A stretch of 9,120 nt of DNA from Anaerolinea sp. (GTDB lineage: Bacteria > Chloroflexota > Anaerolineae > Anaerolineales > Anaerolineaceae), in the NCBI GenBank assembly GCA_013824385.1, contig PNNU01000111.1, positions 1 through 9,120 on the forward strand. Direction: 5' to 3'. Shown here piece by piece: positions 1-6,431 of the stretch. The position numbers and the translations under genes were made by a program. The notes under the pieces are model-generated. The model was not told the DNA's origin. It saw only the letters and a program-made list of their open reading frames with translations, and did not search any database. Within the stretch, counting starts at the first letter, position 1. Each line of letters opens with the position of its first letter.

Positions 1-577
1 GTGGGATGGGAGCATTGCCTTCCAACCAGGCGGCCACACCGTTATAAGCCAGCTTGGCTTTATTATTCACAATCCCCATATAAACGGTGGAGTCTTTAAG
101 CGAGCCGTATTCATTGATTGTCATTTCTACAATAACAGAAGACCGGTCTTCGTTGTAGTTGAGTGAGGTTAACCCAGTGGAAATCGCTTCTGGCAGCATC
201 GCGAAAATCATGCCTACGGTATAAACCGTGGCAGTATTATGCTGTGCACGCTTATCAATAGCGGTGTTCTTTTTCACCAAGGCATCCACGTCTGCGATGG
301 CAACGTAAATCTTCACTGTTTTATCGGGCAGCTGCTCTGCCACGGAGAGTTGATCAAGATCAAGTGAATCATCATCATCAATGGAACACCACAACATGCC
401 ACGCATATCCCGAAGACCCTTTATACTGTCCGTGTTTTGCTGTTTGGCAGAAGATTGAAGATTGTCCAATTCAGTCAACACTTCTTGTGAAAAATCCGGG
501 ATTAATCCGCGTTCGAGCATGGCGCGATGAGCGATATTCGCCAGGATTTGGCGATGATTGTGACCGTTTTCTGACAT
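1..577 (-). CDS. RNB-domain exoribonuclease (RNase II/R family), 3' end cut off by window edge
   Basis: The first 192 codons of a gene that runs off the left edge with no stop codon. The start ATG (575-577) has an AGGAG ribosome-binding site at 583-587, 5 bases upstream. After about 60 mostly polar residues comes the RNB catalytic signature at residues 65-76, SIDDDDSLDLDQ, followed by IYVAIADVDALV (90-101) and a region around 118-145 (YTVGMIFAMLPEAIS, then LTSLNYNEDRS) typical of the family. RNB enzymes degrade single-stranded RNA 3' to 5' using Mg ions held by clustered aspartates. Classical RNase II and R carry roughly 200 or more residues of cold-shock domains before this motif. Here there is no room for them, so this is a short architecture. 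Asp67, Asp73 and Asp75 align with the catalytic aspartates, but the fourth position is Gln76 where RNase II and R have Asp. It is on the same strand as ettA but is separated from it by a terminator. Family assignment is firm; substrate and C-terminal domains are unknown. Confidence 0.88.
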   Translation of the reverse strand, partial: MSENGHNHRQILANIAHRAMLERGLIPDFSQEVLTELDNLQSSAKQQNTDSIKGLRDMRGMLWCSIDDDDSLDLDQLSVAEQLPDKTVKIYVAIADVDALVKKNTAIDKRAQHNTATVYTVGMIFAMLPEAISTGLTSLNYNEDRSSVIVEMTINEYGSLKDSTVYMGIVNNKAKLAYNGVAAWLEGNAPIP

Positions 578-665
578 ATATACTCCTAATCGAATATCAA
601 GCTCAATTTTGTAACTCAGTAATTCTATCTCAAGTAGCCGAGGAACACACACGGAAGACCTGGAT

Positions 666-699
666 AAAAAAACATACACCCCTCGTTTAGAGGGGTGTA
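666..699 (-). terminator. intrinsic terminator of ettA
   Basis: A perfect 10-bp inverted repeat (arms 675-684 and 690-699, loop of 5) with a stem rich in C and G. On the minus strand it is followed after two bases by seven T residues (672 down to 666). It lies about 33 bases past the ettA stop codon and upstream of the RNB gene, so it should separate the two transcripts. Confidence 0.9.
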
Positions 700-707
700 G
701 ACTTCAT

Positions 708-733
708 GTCATTTCAAGTCATTTCAAGTCATT
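708..733. repeat. short tandem repeat, 10-bp unit, about 2.6 copies
   Basis: The unit GTCATTTCAA is repeated exactly at 708-717 and 718-727, with a partial third copy (GTCATT) at 728-733. It begins at the ettA stop codon and runs towards the terminator hairpin. Read on the minus strand, the repeat places a TGA directly after the TAA stop and adds further stops in other frames. It looks like replication slippage in untranslated sequence. Confidence 0.85.
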
Positions 734-2408
734 ACACGGTTAATTTGCGATAGCGTACGCGGTGGGGAGTATCAGCAGCAATGCCGAGACGCTTCTTGCG
801 ATCCACTTCATAATCCGTCCAGTTGCCTGGCTGAAACCACGCGGTGCTGTCATCTTCAAAAGCGAGGATATGCGTGGAGATACGATCAAGGAACCAACGG
901 TCATGCGAGACTACGATGGCGCAGCCGGCATAATTCTCGATGGCTTCTTCCAACGAGCGCAGGGTGTTAACATCCAGGTCGTTGGTCGGCTCATCCAGCA
1001 GAATGACGTTGCCCTGTTCCTTCAAAATCTTGGCCAGGTGAACTCGGTTGCGTTCGCCGCCTGAAAGGGTGCCCACTTTTTTCTGCTGGTCGGTGCCCTG
1101 GAAGTTAAACGCACTCACATAGGCGCGGGAATTGCGTTTGTGTCCTCCCAGCATGATATTTTCTTCACCACCGGTAATTTCTTCCCAAACTGTTTTCTCA
1201 GGGTCGAGTGAGGCGCGGCTTTGATCCACGTAGGTCAGTTTGACCGTTTGACCAATTTCCACGCTGCCGCTGTCTGGCGTTTCTTGATTCGTGATCATAC
1301 GCAGCATGGTGGTCTTGCCTGCACCGTTGGGTCCAATGACCCCCACAATGCTGCCTGCCGGGATGCTGAGGTTCATATGATCCAACAAAAGGTGATCTCC
1401 GTAAGCTTTGGACACATCTGTGAATTCAATCACCTTACCGCCCAAACGGGGACCAGGGGGTATGTAGATTTCAAGATTTTCACGGCGAGCCTCGGCATCT
1501 TGAGAAAGCAGGTTTTCATAAGCCGTGTAACGCGCCTTGCCTTTGGATTGACGCGCCTTGGGAGACATACGAATCCACTCCAACTCGCGTTCGAGGGTTT
1601 TGATACGTTTGCCTTCAGATTTCTCTTCACGGCGCAAACGTTCTTCTTTTTGTTCCAACCAGGAAGAGTAATTCCCTTCCCAGGGGATGCCGGTACCTTT
1701 ATCCAGTTCGAGAATCCAACCGGCCACGTTATCCAAAAAGTATCGGTCATGGGTCACCGCAATGACGGTGCCCTTGTACTGCTGCAAATGTTTTTCCAAC
1801 CAGGCTACGGATTCAGCATCCAGATGGTTGGTGGGCTCGTCCAGCAGCAGAATATCAGGTTCGGTCAGCAGCAAACGGGTAAGCGCCACACGGCGGCGCT
1901 CGCCGCCTGAAAGGTTCTTGACCGGTGCATCCCCAGGCGGGCACCGTAATGCATCCATGGCGAGGTCAAGCCGACTTTGAAGTGTCCAGCCGTCGTGTTT
2001 TTCGATCTGCTCCTGCAACTTGGCCTGTTCAGCCAGCAGGGCGTCGAAATCGGCGTCCGGTTCGGCGAAGAGATTGTTCACCTCGTCGTAGCGTTTCATC
2101 ACATCCACCAGCGGCTGCACCGCTTCTTCCACCACCTGCTGGACGGTCTTGTTATCGTCCAAATCGGGTTCCTGTTCGAGCATACCGATAGAAAAGCCGG
2201 GTGAAAAGACCATTTCTCCAGTGAACCCGTCGTCCTTGCCGGCAATGATCTTGAGCAGGCTGGATTTACCAGACCCGTTCAACCCGAGCACACCGATCTT
2301 GGCGCCGTAATAGAAACCCAACGAAATGTCTCGCAAGACCACCTTGTTGTTGGGTTGGTATACCCGGCCAACCTTGACCAGTGAAAATATTACTTGTTTA
2401 TCACCCAT
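732..2408 (-). CDS. ettA: energy-dependent translational throttle protein EttA (ABC-F ATPase)
   Basis: A 558-residue ABC-F protein, close to the 555 residues of E. coli EttA. It has two ABC cassettes and no membrane segments. Cassette 1: Walker A GLNGSGKSS (42-50), signature LSGGE (166-170), Walker B DILLLDEP (185-192), switch His220. Cassette 2: Walker A GPNGAGKTT (359-367), LSGGE (448-452), NVILLDEP (467-474), His502. The charged helical insertion at about 95-135 fits the EttA arm, and the Lys/Arg-rich stretch at about 250-310 fits the linker that contacts tRNA and rRNA. Both cassettes keep the glutamate after Walker B, so both should hydrolyse ATP. EttA binds the ribosomal E site and gates entry into elongation according to the ATP/ADP ratio. 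The start is supported by AAGGTG at 2413-2418. A perfect -10 box lies about 62 bases upstream of the ATG and a strong terminator follows, so it is probably transcribed alone. Other ABC-F members are possible, but length and the C-terminal YRKL ending favour EttA. Confidence 0.95.
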   Translation of the reverse strand: MGDKQVIFSLVKVGRVYQPNNKVVLRDISLGFYYGAKIGVLGLNGSGKSSLLKIIAGKDDGFTGEMVFSPGFSIGMLEQEPDLDDNKTVQQVVEEAVQPLVDVMKRYDEVNNLFAEPDADFDALLAEQAKLQEQIEKHDGWTLQSRLDLAMDALRCPPGDAPVKNLSGGERRRVALTRLLLTEPDILLLDEPTNHLDAESVAWLEKHLQQYKGTVIAVTHDRYFLDNVAGWILELDKGTGIPWEGNYSSWLEQKEERLRREEKSEGKRIKTLERELEWIRMSPKARQSKGKARYTAYENLLSQDAEARRENLEIYIPPGPRLGGKVIEFTDVSKAYGDHLLLDHMNLSIPAGSIVGVIGPNGAGKTTMLRMITNQETPDSGSVEIGQTVKLTYVDQSRASLDPEKTVWEEITGGEENIMLGGHKRNSRAYVSAFNFQGTDQQKKVGTLSGGERNRVHLAKILKEQGNVILLDEPTNDLDVNTLRSLEEAIENYAGCAIVVSHDRWFLDRISTHILAFEDDSTAWFQPGNWTDYEVDRKKRLGIAADTPHRVRYRKLTV

Positions 2409-2469
2409 TCAGCACCTTAACCGCCTTCAAATTACTTTTCGAAAGATTTCATGATCCATGATTGGATTC

Positions 2470-2475
2470 ATTATA
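2470..2475 (-). promoter_or_regulatory. candidate -10 box for ettA
   Basis: A perfect TATAAT on the minus strand, 62 bases upstream of the ettA start. The hexamer 17 bases further upstream (TCCAGG) is not a good -35. A TTGTCA nearby sits only 11 bases away, which is too close. The call rests on the -10 alone. Confidence 0.4.
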
Positions 2476-2558
2476 ATCAATAAAAGTGACAACCTGGATA
2501 TATGTATAAATGGAGCGTTTTTATGGAACCTTCTGCTTGAGAAAGATTTACTGTTTTG

Positions 2559-2623
2559 CCTCACCCCACCCCCGACGTTTCGCGTGTGGGGGCTTACCCC
2601 AACCATTGGATGGAGAGGGAGAG
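2559..2623. repeat. GC-rich inverted-repeat block, possible degenerate interspersed repeat
   Basis: Its composition is sharply different from the AT-rich flanks. CCCCC at 2569-2573 pairs with GGGGG at 2588-2592, with an inner ACG/CGT pairing. TGGGG at 2587-2591 can alternatively pair with CCCCA a few bases further on. A CCAT/ATGG mini-hairpin and the purine run GGAGAGGGAGAG follow. The pattern (CCTCACCCC at one end, GGAGAGGGAGAG at the other) resembles repeats scattered between genes in many bacterial genomes. I cannot count copies from one window. Confidence 0.4.
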
Positions 2624-2678
2624 AACTTTTGTACCCGAGTAAAACGAGAGGTATTAGGTTGAGTAAATAATCACAAAC

Positions 2679-2707
2679 CATTTCTCTCACATAACTGCTG
2701 TGAAATG
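2679..2707 (-). terminator. weak candidate terminator of the MFS gene
   Basis: A 6-bp inverted repeat (2679-2684 with 2702-2707) can be extended inward by ACA/TGT across a bulge. It is about 42 bases past the MFS stop codon. The downstream minus-strand sequence is only moderately T-rich, so this may not be functional. Confidence 0.25.
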
Positions 2708-2748
2708 CCTTCTTATGTTTATCGAGTTACCATTAAGCCCCGATCGGA

Positions 2749-4056
2749 TTAAACAGTCTCAACAACCTCTTTGGATGGTTCCCGTACCAACCTGGCAAAG
2801 AGTATGGTCGCTATCACCCTGCCAACCGCTGAAGCAATCAGCAAGACGAAAAAGCCATAACGGGTAATCAGGGTGCTGCCTAAAAAAGCACCCAAAGCCA
2901 AAGACAGGGTCACCATAATCTGATAGAGCGCCGAGTAACTCGGTACTTTATCTTTGGGAATTGAATTGAGCATTAAGTTGAAAGAAGCCAGGTTAAAAGC
3001 CGCCCAGATCGTACCGCCAAAGGCGTTGATCAAAGCGACATGCCAGGGTTCACGGACAAAAACCCACATAACCGGCAAAAGCGGGATGAGCGCCATACTG
3101 TAGAGCTGCATTTTTTTAGGTCCAAGGCGATCAGAAAAGTCACCCACCTTGTTGAGCACGAGCAAACCAGTTAATGAAGTAACCACTGCCATCAATCCAA
3201 CAGTCGAAGCTGAGAAATTCAAGTTTTTTACCATGAAGACATTAAAGAACGGGCCAGAGATGTTAATGGCAAAGTTCCATAAACCGGCAGTAAGCATCAG
3301 AGCCACAAACTGAGGATGTCCTTTTAATAAACCGGGAATCGCCTTAATGGACAGACTGGTTCCACGGCCAACGCGTTTGATGGTGGGTTCTGTTTTTAAC
3401 TTGAAAAAGCTGAAAGAGGAGGCCATCCCCAATACAAAAGCAACAGCTAGCACAATTTGATATCCGGTTTGATGAACGAAGAGGGTAATAATCTTGCCAG
3501 CCACCAGGGTGGTAATCATGCCAGCCATGCCCATGACGAAGTTACGTGAACCAAAAAAACGTCCCCTCCCTTCGAGCGGTACCGTCTCATTGATCACTGA
3601 CATCCAGGCGGGATATCCCATATTGCCAAAGCCATCTCTCAATACTGAAAAACCGATGGCAATCCAAACCACATTTGCACCATGGAAAATGATTGGAACA
3701 AAAACCAGCATCAAGATGCACAGGCGTCCAAAACCACCGCCTGAGAAAACAGTGATTTCTTTGTGGTGGCCGATACGTTCAGCCAGGATGGCGCCCAGGA
3801 ATAGCATTACGGCAGCCGTAAAGCTTGACAACGAACTCATGATGCCGATCTGGAATTCGCTGGCTCCAAGAGAGAGTATGTAAAGACTAATGAAATTTAT
3901 GATAATGTTGTCGCTGGCTGAAGCATACAATCCGTCGAACCAGAGCCAGCGCAGGTTTTTTTGAACGCGCTCCTGCAGAGTCCGTCCCCAGGCTCCCCCG
4001 ACAGGAAGATCAGAAATCCAATCAAACGTCTTTTTGGTATAGTAGGATAATCTCAT
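2749..4056 (-). CDS. major facilitator superfamily (MFS) transporter
   Basis: A 435-residue protein with the 6+6 helix layout of MFS carriers. A 36-residue polar and basic N-terminus precedes helices at roughly 38-64, 68-93, 110-126, 128-157, 166-192 and 198-218. A basic loop (220-246) follows, then helices at about 250-275, 283-303, 317-334, 338-366, 374-396 and 401-423. The loop between helices 8 and 9 has the MFS motif-A pattern GDFSDRLGPKK (305-315), while the equivalent loop 2-3 is degenerate (ERIGHHK, 93-99). MFS proteins move small solutes across the inner membrane, usually driven by an ion gradient. Substrate cannot be read from the sequence, but the LacI-type operator in front of the gene hints at a sugar or other carbon source. 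No Shine-Dalgarno is visible before the ATG at 4054-4056, so the exact start is uncertain. There is no credible in-frame alternative ahead of the first helix. Confidence 0.9.
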   Translation of the reverse strand: MRLSYYTKKTFDWISDLPVGGAWGRTLQERVQKNLRWLWFDGLYASASDNIIINFISLYILSLGASEFQIGIMSSLSSFTAAVMLFLGAILAERIGHHKEITVFSGGGFGRLCILMLVFVPIIFHGANVVWIAIGFSVLRDGFGNMGYPAWMSVINETVPLEGRGRFFGSRNFVMGMAGMITTLVAGKIITLFVHQTGYQIVLAVAFVLGMASSFSFFKLKTEPTIKRVGRGTSLSIKAIPGLLKGHPQFVALMLTAGLWNFAINISGPFFNVFMVKNLNFSASTVGLMAVVTSLTGLLVLNKVGDFSDRLGPKKMQLYSMALIPLLPVMWVFVREPWHVALINAFGGTIWAAFNLASFNLMLNSIPKDKVPSYSALYQIMVTLSLALGAFLGSTLITRYGFFVLLIASAVGRVIATILFARLVREPSKEVVETV

Positions 4057-4154
4057 TAGTATTTAAAATTAATTGTTTCCGCTAAAAAAGCAATAAAACG
4101 CCAACCATCTTCTCCAGACACTCCAGAGAAACTATCCAATCTAATTTCAGTTTT

Positions 4155-4168
4155 TGCAACCGTTTGCA
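4155..4168. promoter_or_regulatory. LacI-family-type operator in front of the MFS gene
   Basis: On the minus strand the site reads TGCAAACGGTTGCA. The half-sites TGCAAAC and TGCAACC match at 6 of 7 positions around a central CG, fitting the family pattern TGnAAnCGnTTnCA in full. It sits just downstream of the TATAAT at 4178-4183, across the expected transcription start of the MFS gene, which is where a repressor would block initiation. No LacI-type gene lies in the window. Confidence 0.65.
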
Positions 4169-4177
4169 TGGAGTAAA

Positions 4178-4183
4178 ATTATA
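4178..4183 (-). promoter_or_regulatory. -10 box for the MFS gene
   Basis: A perfect TATAAT on the minus strand, about 120 bases upstream of the MFS start. The hexamer 17 bases upstream (AGTCCA, 4201-4206) is not a -35 consensus and is one arm of a palindrome. This could mean that the promoter needs an activator there, or simply that it is weak. Confidence 0.5.
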
Positions 4184-4191
4184 ACCTCATC

Positions 4192-4206
4192 AGTCCATAT
4201 TGGACT
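4192..4206. promoter_or_regulatory. perfect 15-bp palindrome at the -35 position of the MFS promoter
   Basis: AGTCCA and TGGACT form an exact 6-bp inverted repeat around TAT. It covers the spacer and -35 position of the MFS promoter and lies 35 bases upstream of the -35 of the divergent GGDEF promoter. Its arms differ from those of the LacI-type site, so it would bind a different dimeric protein. Confidence 0.4.
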
Positions 4207-4241
4207 TTGCAGTTCTGTTTTGAAATAAACCCTTTTAGGAT

Positions 4242-4270
4242 TTGAATTCGCTTGTTTTAGCCTATATAAT
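4242..4270 (+). promoter_or_regulatory. sigma-70-type promoter of the GGDEF gene
   Basis: TTGAAT (4242-4247, 4 of 6 to consensus) and a perfect TATAAT (4265-4270) are separated by exactly 17 bases. The -10 ends 38 bases upstream of the ATG, giving a short leader with an AGGAG ribosome-binding site at 4297-4301. Confidence 0.7.
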
Positions 4271-4308
4271 GGATTCAGAGGAACGTAAATTCGATTAGGA
4301 GCAGGTAG

Positions 4309-4899
4309 ATGAATTCATATCAAGACCTCACTAAAGAGCAACTGGTTAGCAAAGTTAATGAACTTTCTACATTATTGCAAGCCGCTCAGGATGAAAAAAC
4401 CAAACAACTGGAAGAAATGAGCCGTACCGATTTCCTTACCAAAATCAACAATCGAGGAATATTGTTTGAAAGATTGGGCTATGAGACCAAAAGAGCCACC
4501 AGAACCAAAGAAACCTTGAGTATTGTCCTGTTTAATATTGATGATTTAAAACAGGTTAATGAACGATACGGTCAACAGATGGGTGACAGGGTATTGTTTG
4601 AAGTGGCCAAAATCATCACCTCGAGTGTCAGAACAACGGATATTGTTGGTCGTTTTGGTGGAGATGACTTTATGATCATTCTGCCTGCATGTGCGACGGC
4701 AAACGCCTTAACCGTGGCTGAACAAATCCGCGAGTCGGTTGAGCTGAATATTTTTGAAGAAGAACTAAGAATCACGATCAGCGGCGGCATCCATCAATTT
4801 GCCGGCGAATCTGTGGATAAGTGTATTGAAGCAGCAGCAAAATTGGTTCATCTGGCCAAGCAAAATGGTCAAAATCGAATTGAAACATCATCCGAGTAA
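4309..4899 (+). CDS. stand-alone GGDEF-domain protein with degenerate catalytic residues
   Basis: 196 residues: a short amphipathic, probably coiled-coil N-terminus (about 5-37), then a complete GGDEF domain starting at the SRTDFLTKINNR motif (38-49). There is no sensor domain, signal peptide or membrane helix, so it should be cytoplasmic. GGDEF enzymes make cyclic di-GMP from two GTP. The signature is GGDDF (117-121), and the upstream motif that is normally DxD reads NID: Asn76 replaces the metal-binding aspartate (Asp327 in PleD). The guanine contacts Asn84 and Asp93 are kept. RTTD (108-111), five residues before GGDDF, matches the inhibitory RxxD site that binds c-di-GMP. It may therefore be a weak or inactive cyclase, or a c-di-GMP receptor. 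AGGAG at 4297-4301, 7 bases from the ATG, supports the start. It has its own promoter and is convergent with the next gene. The domain is certain; its activity is not. Confidence 0.93.
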   Translation: MNSYQDLTKEQLVSKVNELSTLLQAAQDEKTKQLEEMSRTDFLTKINNRGILFERLGYETKRATRTKETLSIVLFNIDDLKQVNERYGQQMGDRVLFEVAKIITSSVRTTDIVGRFGGDDFMIILPACATANALTVAEQIRESVELNIFEEELRITISGGIHQFAGESVDKCIEAAAKLVHLAKQNGQNRIETSSE

Positions 4900-4940
4900 A
4901 AATTTTGATATTCGAAGTTATGGCAAGAAAATGAACAATA

Positions 4941-4974
4941 AACACTTCCTGATTGATGATTGTCAGGGAGTGTT
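4941..4974. terminator. shared hairpin between convergent genes, likely bidirectional terminator
   Basis: 12-base arms (4941-4952 and 4963-4974) match except for one T·G position, with a 10-base loop. It begins 42 bases after the GGDEF stop codon. Its right arm contains the TGA stop and the last codons of the binding-protein gene. The minus-strand exit is T-rich (TATTGTTCATTTTCTT) and the plus-strand exit less so, so termination of the GGDEF transcript is less certain. Confidence 0.6.
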
Positions 4975-6342
4975 ATTTAATACTGTAATGTATTCAGTTT
5001 GAATGCTATCAACAACTTGTTCCGGAGATAATTCACCCGAAACCAATTTGCCAAGAAAATCCTGCAAAATTTCAGCGAGTTTGGCGGGTTCCTTAATACC
5101 GGCAAATCCAACGCCATATTGGTTAGCTAATTCTGCTTCGCGTTGTAACTGGGCGGTATCGGCCACGTAACCAAATTGTGAATCGACACGGGCAGGGAGT
5201 AAACCCAGGGTTTCATTCCACTTATTATTTGCGTCTTTAGAAAAAGCAATTTTGAGCCATTCAGCAGCCAATTCCTTATTGGGGCTGTATTCTGGAACCG
5301 CCAACCAGTCATTGAAGGTCAATACAACGGGTTTGCTATTGGGAAAGTTGGGTGGATCTCCGGCGAAAGCATCAATGTTTACCTTTTCCCATATGGCACG
5401 ATCAAAAGCGGGAGCAGCCCAACCAGAGTGAGTCAAACAGACTGCACCGTTATCCATTCCAGTTTCGTCGTTGACGTCAATTACAGAACCCTGTCCAGTG
5501 GGAAGGGGTGCAACATTATTCCCGGCAAGCCCGTAAGTCGCCTGACGCATGTCAAGCAAGAACTGGGTGGCGGCCAATGCTTCAGGTGAATTAAAATTTG
5601 GAATACCGTCTTCTTTATAGAGCTCGCCACCCAAGGAATCGAAGACGAGCAGCCACCACTGCCAATCACCCATTGAACCAGCATCAACTGGAACAAGTGC
5701 CTGTTGGATGAGTGTGTTCGTGGCGGGATCAATTATGGTTGCTTTTTTGGCAAAATCCACCCATTCAGCGAAATTCGTTGGGGTTCCAGTTGTCCAACCT
5801 GCGGCTTCCATTAAATCCTTACGGCAAAAGACAAATCGGGGAGCGGTAAAGAGGGGCAACCCACGTAGTTTATCTTCATACTTGACGTCCTCAATGGCAG
5901 GTCCAAAATTAATAATTTCAGGCCATACAACTTCCCCTATATAGGGGGTCAAATCGGCCAGGTTATTTTTATATAGAGTATCCATTTCAGGACCAAGGTT
6001 GATAATATCCGGGCCGGAGTTAGTCGAAAAGAAACCTTCATAGGTTATATTCCAATCACTCCAGCTCCCTTTGATGATCTCAACCGCAACACCCGGATGT
6101 TCGCTCTCGAAAGCAGGATTAATGGTATCTTCAAGCCAGGCAATGGTGTCGGAAGTGTAATCCAGAAGGTAGACCTTTAGTGTCAACGTATCACCTGCAG
6201 GTGTTACAACAGCAGCAGCTTCAGTAACAACGGCTTCAGTGACAGTAATCTCAGTTGAAGGAATTTCTGTAGGAGTGGATTGTACACACGAACTCAAAAA
6301 AAACATCATAATGAAAAATAGCAAAAACAACTTCTTGCTCAT
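4963..6342 (-). CDS. ABC transporter sugar-type substrate-binding lipoprotein
   Basis: 459 residues from the ATG at 6340-6342, chosen because AAGGAG lies 8 bases upstream (6351-6356) and because the protein then begins with a textbook lipoprotein signal: MSKK, a hydrophobic run (5-16) and lipobox LSSC with Cys19 as the lipid-anchored residue. A Thr/Pro/Glu/Ala/Val-rich linker (about 20-50) follows, then a two-lobed extracellular solute-binding fold of family 1. GPDIINLGPEMDTLY (110-124), the LADLTPYI stretch after it, and the WLKIAF helix near 362 are typical of sugar and oligosaccharide binding proteins. It would capture a solute outside the membrane for an ABC importer. No permease or ATPase gene is beside it: it is convergent with the GGDEF gene and divergent from galT. 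A longer in-frame ATG at 6411 would add 23 residues ahead of the signal peptide and is not believed. The ligand is unknown. Confidence 0.92.
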   Translation of the reverse strand: MSKKLFLLFFIMMFFLSSCVQSTPTEIPSTEITVTEAVVTEAAAVVTPAGDTLTLKVYLLDYTSDTIAWLEDTINPAFESEHPGVAVEIIKGSWSDWNITYEGFFSTNSGPDIINLGPEMDTLYKNNLADLTPYIGEVVWPEIINFGPAIEDVKYEDKLRGLPLFTAPRFVFCRKDLMEAAGWTTGTPTNFAEWVDFAKKATIIDPATNTLIQQALVPVDAGSMGDWQWWLLVFDSLGGELYKEDGIPNFNSPEALAATQFLLDMRQATYGLAGNNVAPLPTGQGSVIDVNDETGMDNGAVCLTHSGWAAPAFDRAIWEKVNIDAFAGDPPNFPNSKPVVLTFNDWLAVPEYSPNKELAAEWLKIAFSKDANNKWNETLGLLPARVDSQFGYVADTAQLQREAELANQYGVGFAGIKEPAKLAEILQDFLGKLVSGELSPEQVVDSIQTEYITVLNNTP

Positions 6343-6350
6343 CAATTTTT

Positions 6351-6373
6351 CTCCTTCTTGAATCAACCTCCTT
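6351..6373 (-). promoter_or_regulatory. tandem Shine-Dalgarno sequences before the binding-protein gene
   Basis: Two good sites on the minus strand: AAGGAG at 6351-6356, spaced 8 bases from the ATG at 6342, and a stronger AAGGAGG at 6367-6373. The second has no start codon at a workable distance. The inner one decides the start; the outer one could be a ribosome standby site or chance. Confidence 0.6.
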
Positions 6374-6431
6374 TTTATTTTATCTGAATAAACCACAATA
6401 TCACAGTACAAAAATAATAAATGAGAAACAA

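Larger units (their letters stand above)
2409..2748. other. intergenic region between ettA and the MFS gene
   Basis: 340 bases without a credible gene. From left to right it holds the ettA ribosome-binding site and -10 box, an AT-rich stretch, a GC-rich inverted-repeat block (2559-2623), and a weak imperfect hairpin (2679-2707) after the MFS stop codon. Small open frames on both strands have odd composition, no ribosome-binding sites and no family resemblance. Confidence 0.7.

Noticed and set aside
364..690. Plus-strand open frame of 108 codons
   Set aside because: It lies antisense to the RNB gene, which has a strong family motif and a good ribosome-binding site. The frame also runs into the terminator hairpin and has no recognisable domain.
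1221..1910. Plus-strand open frame of 229 codons inside ettA
   Set aside because: It is an antisense shadow of a well-conserved ABC-F gene, without ribosome-binding site or family resemblance.
2427..2690. Minus-strand open frame of 87 codons in the ettA-MFS gap
   Set aside because: It spans the GC-rich repeat block, has no ribosome-binding site, and its composition changes abruptly along its length.
4112..4127. Two CTCCAGA direct repeats 9 bases apart
   Set aside because: They are only 7 bases long and explain no feature. They contain GGAG on the minus strand, but the spacing to any gene start is wrong, so they are probably chance.
6343..6411. Upstream start for the binding-protein gene at 6411
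   Set aside because: It would put 23 charged and mixed residues ahead of a classical lipoprotein signal peptide and would ignore the well-spaced AAGGAG before the ATG at 6342.
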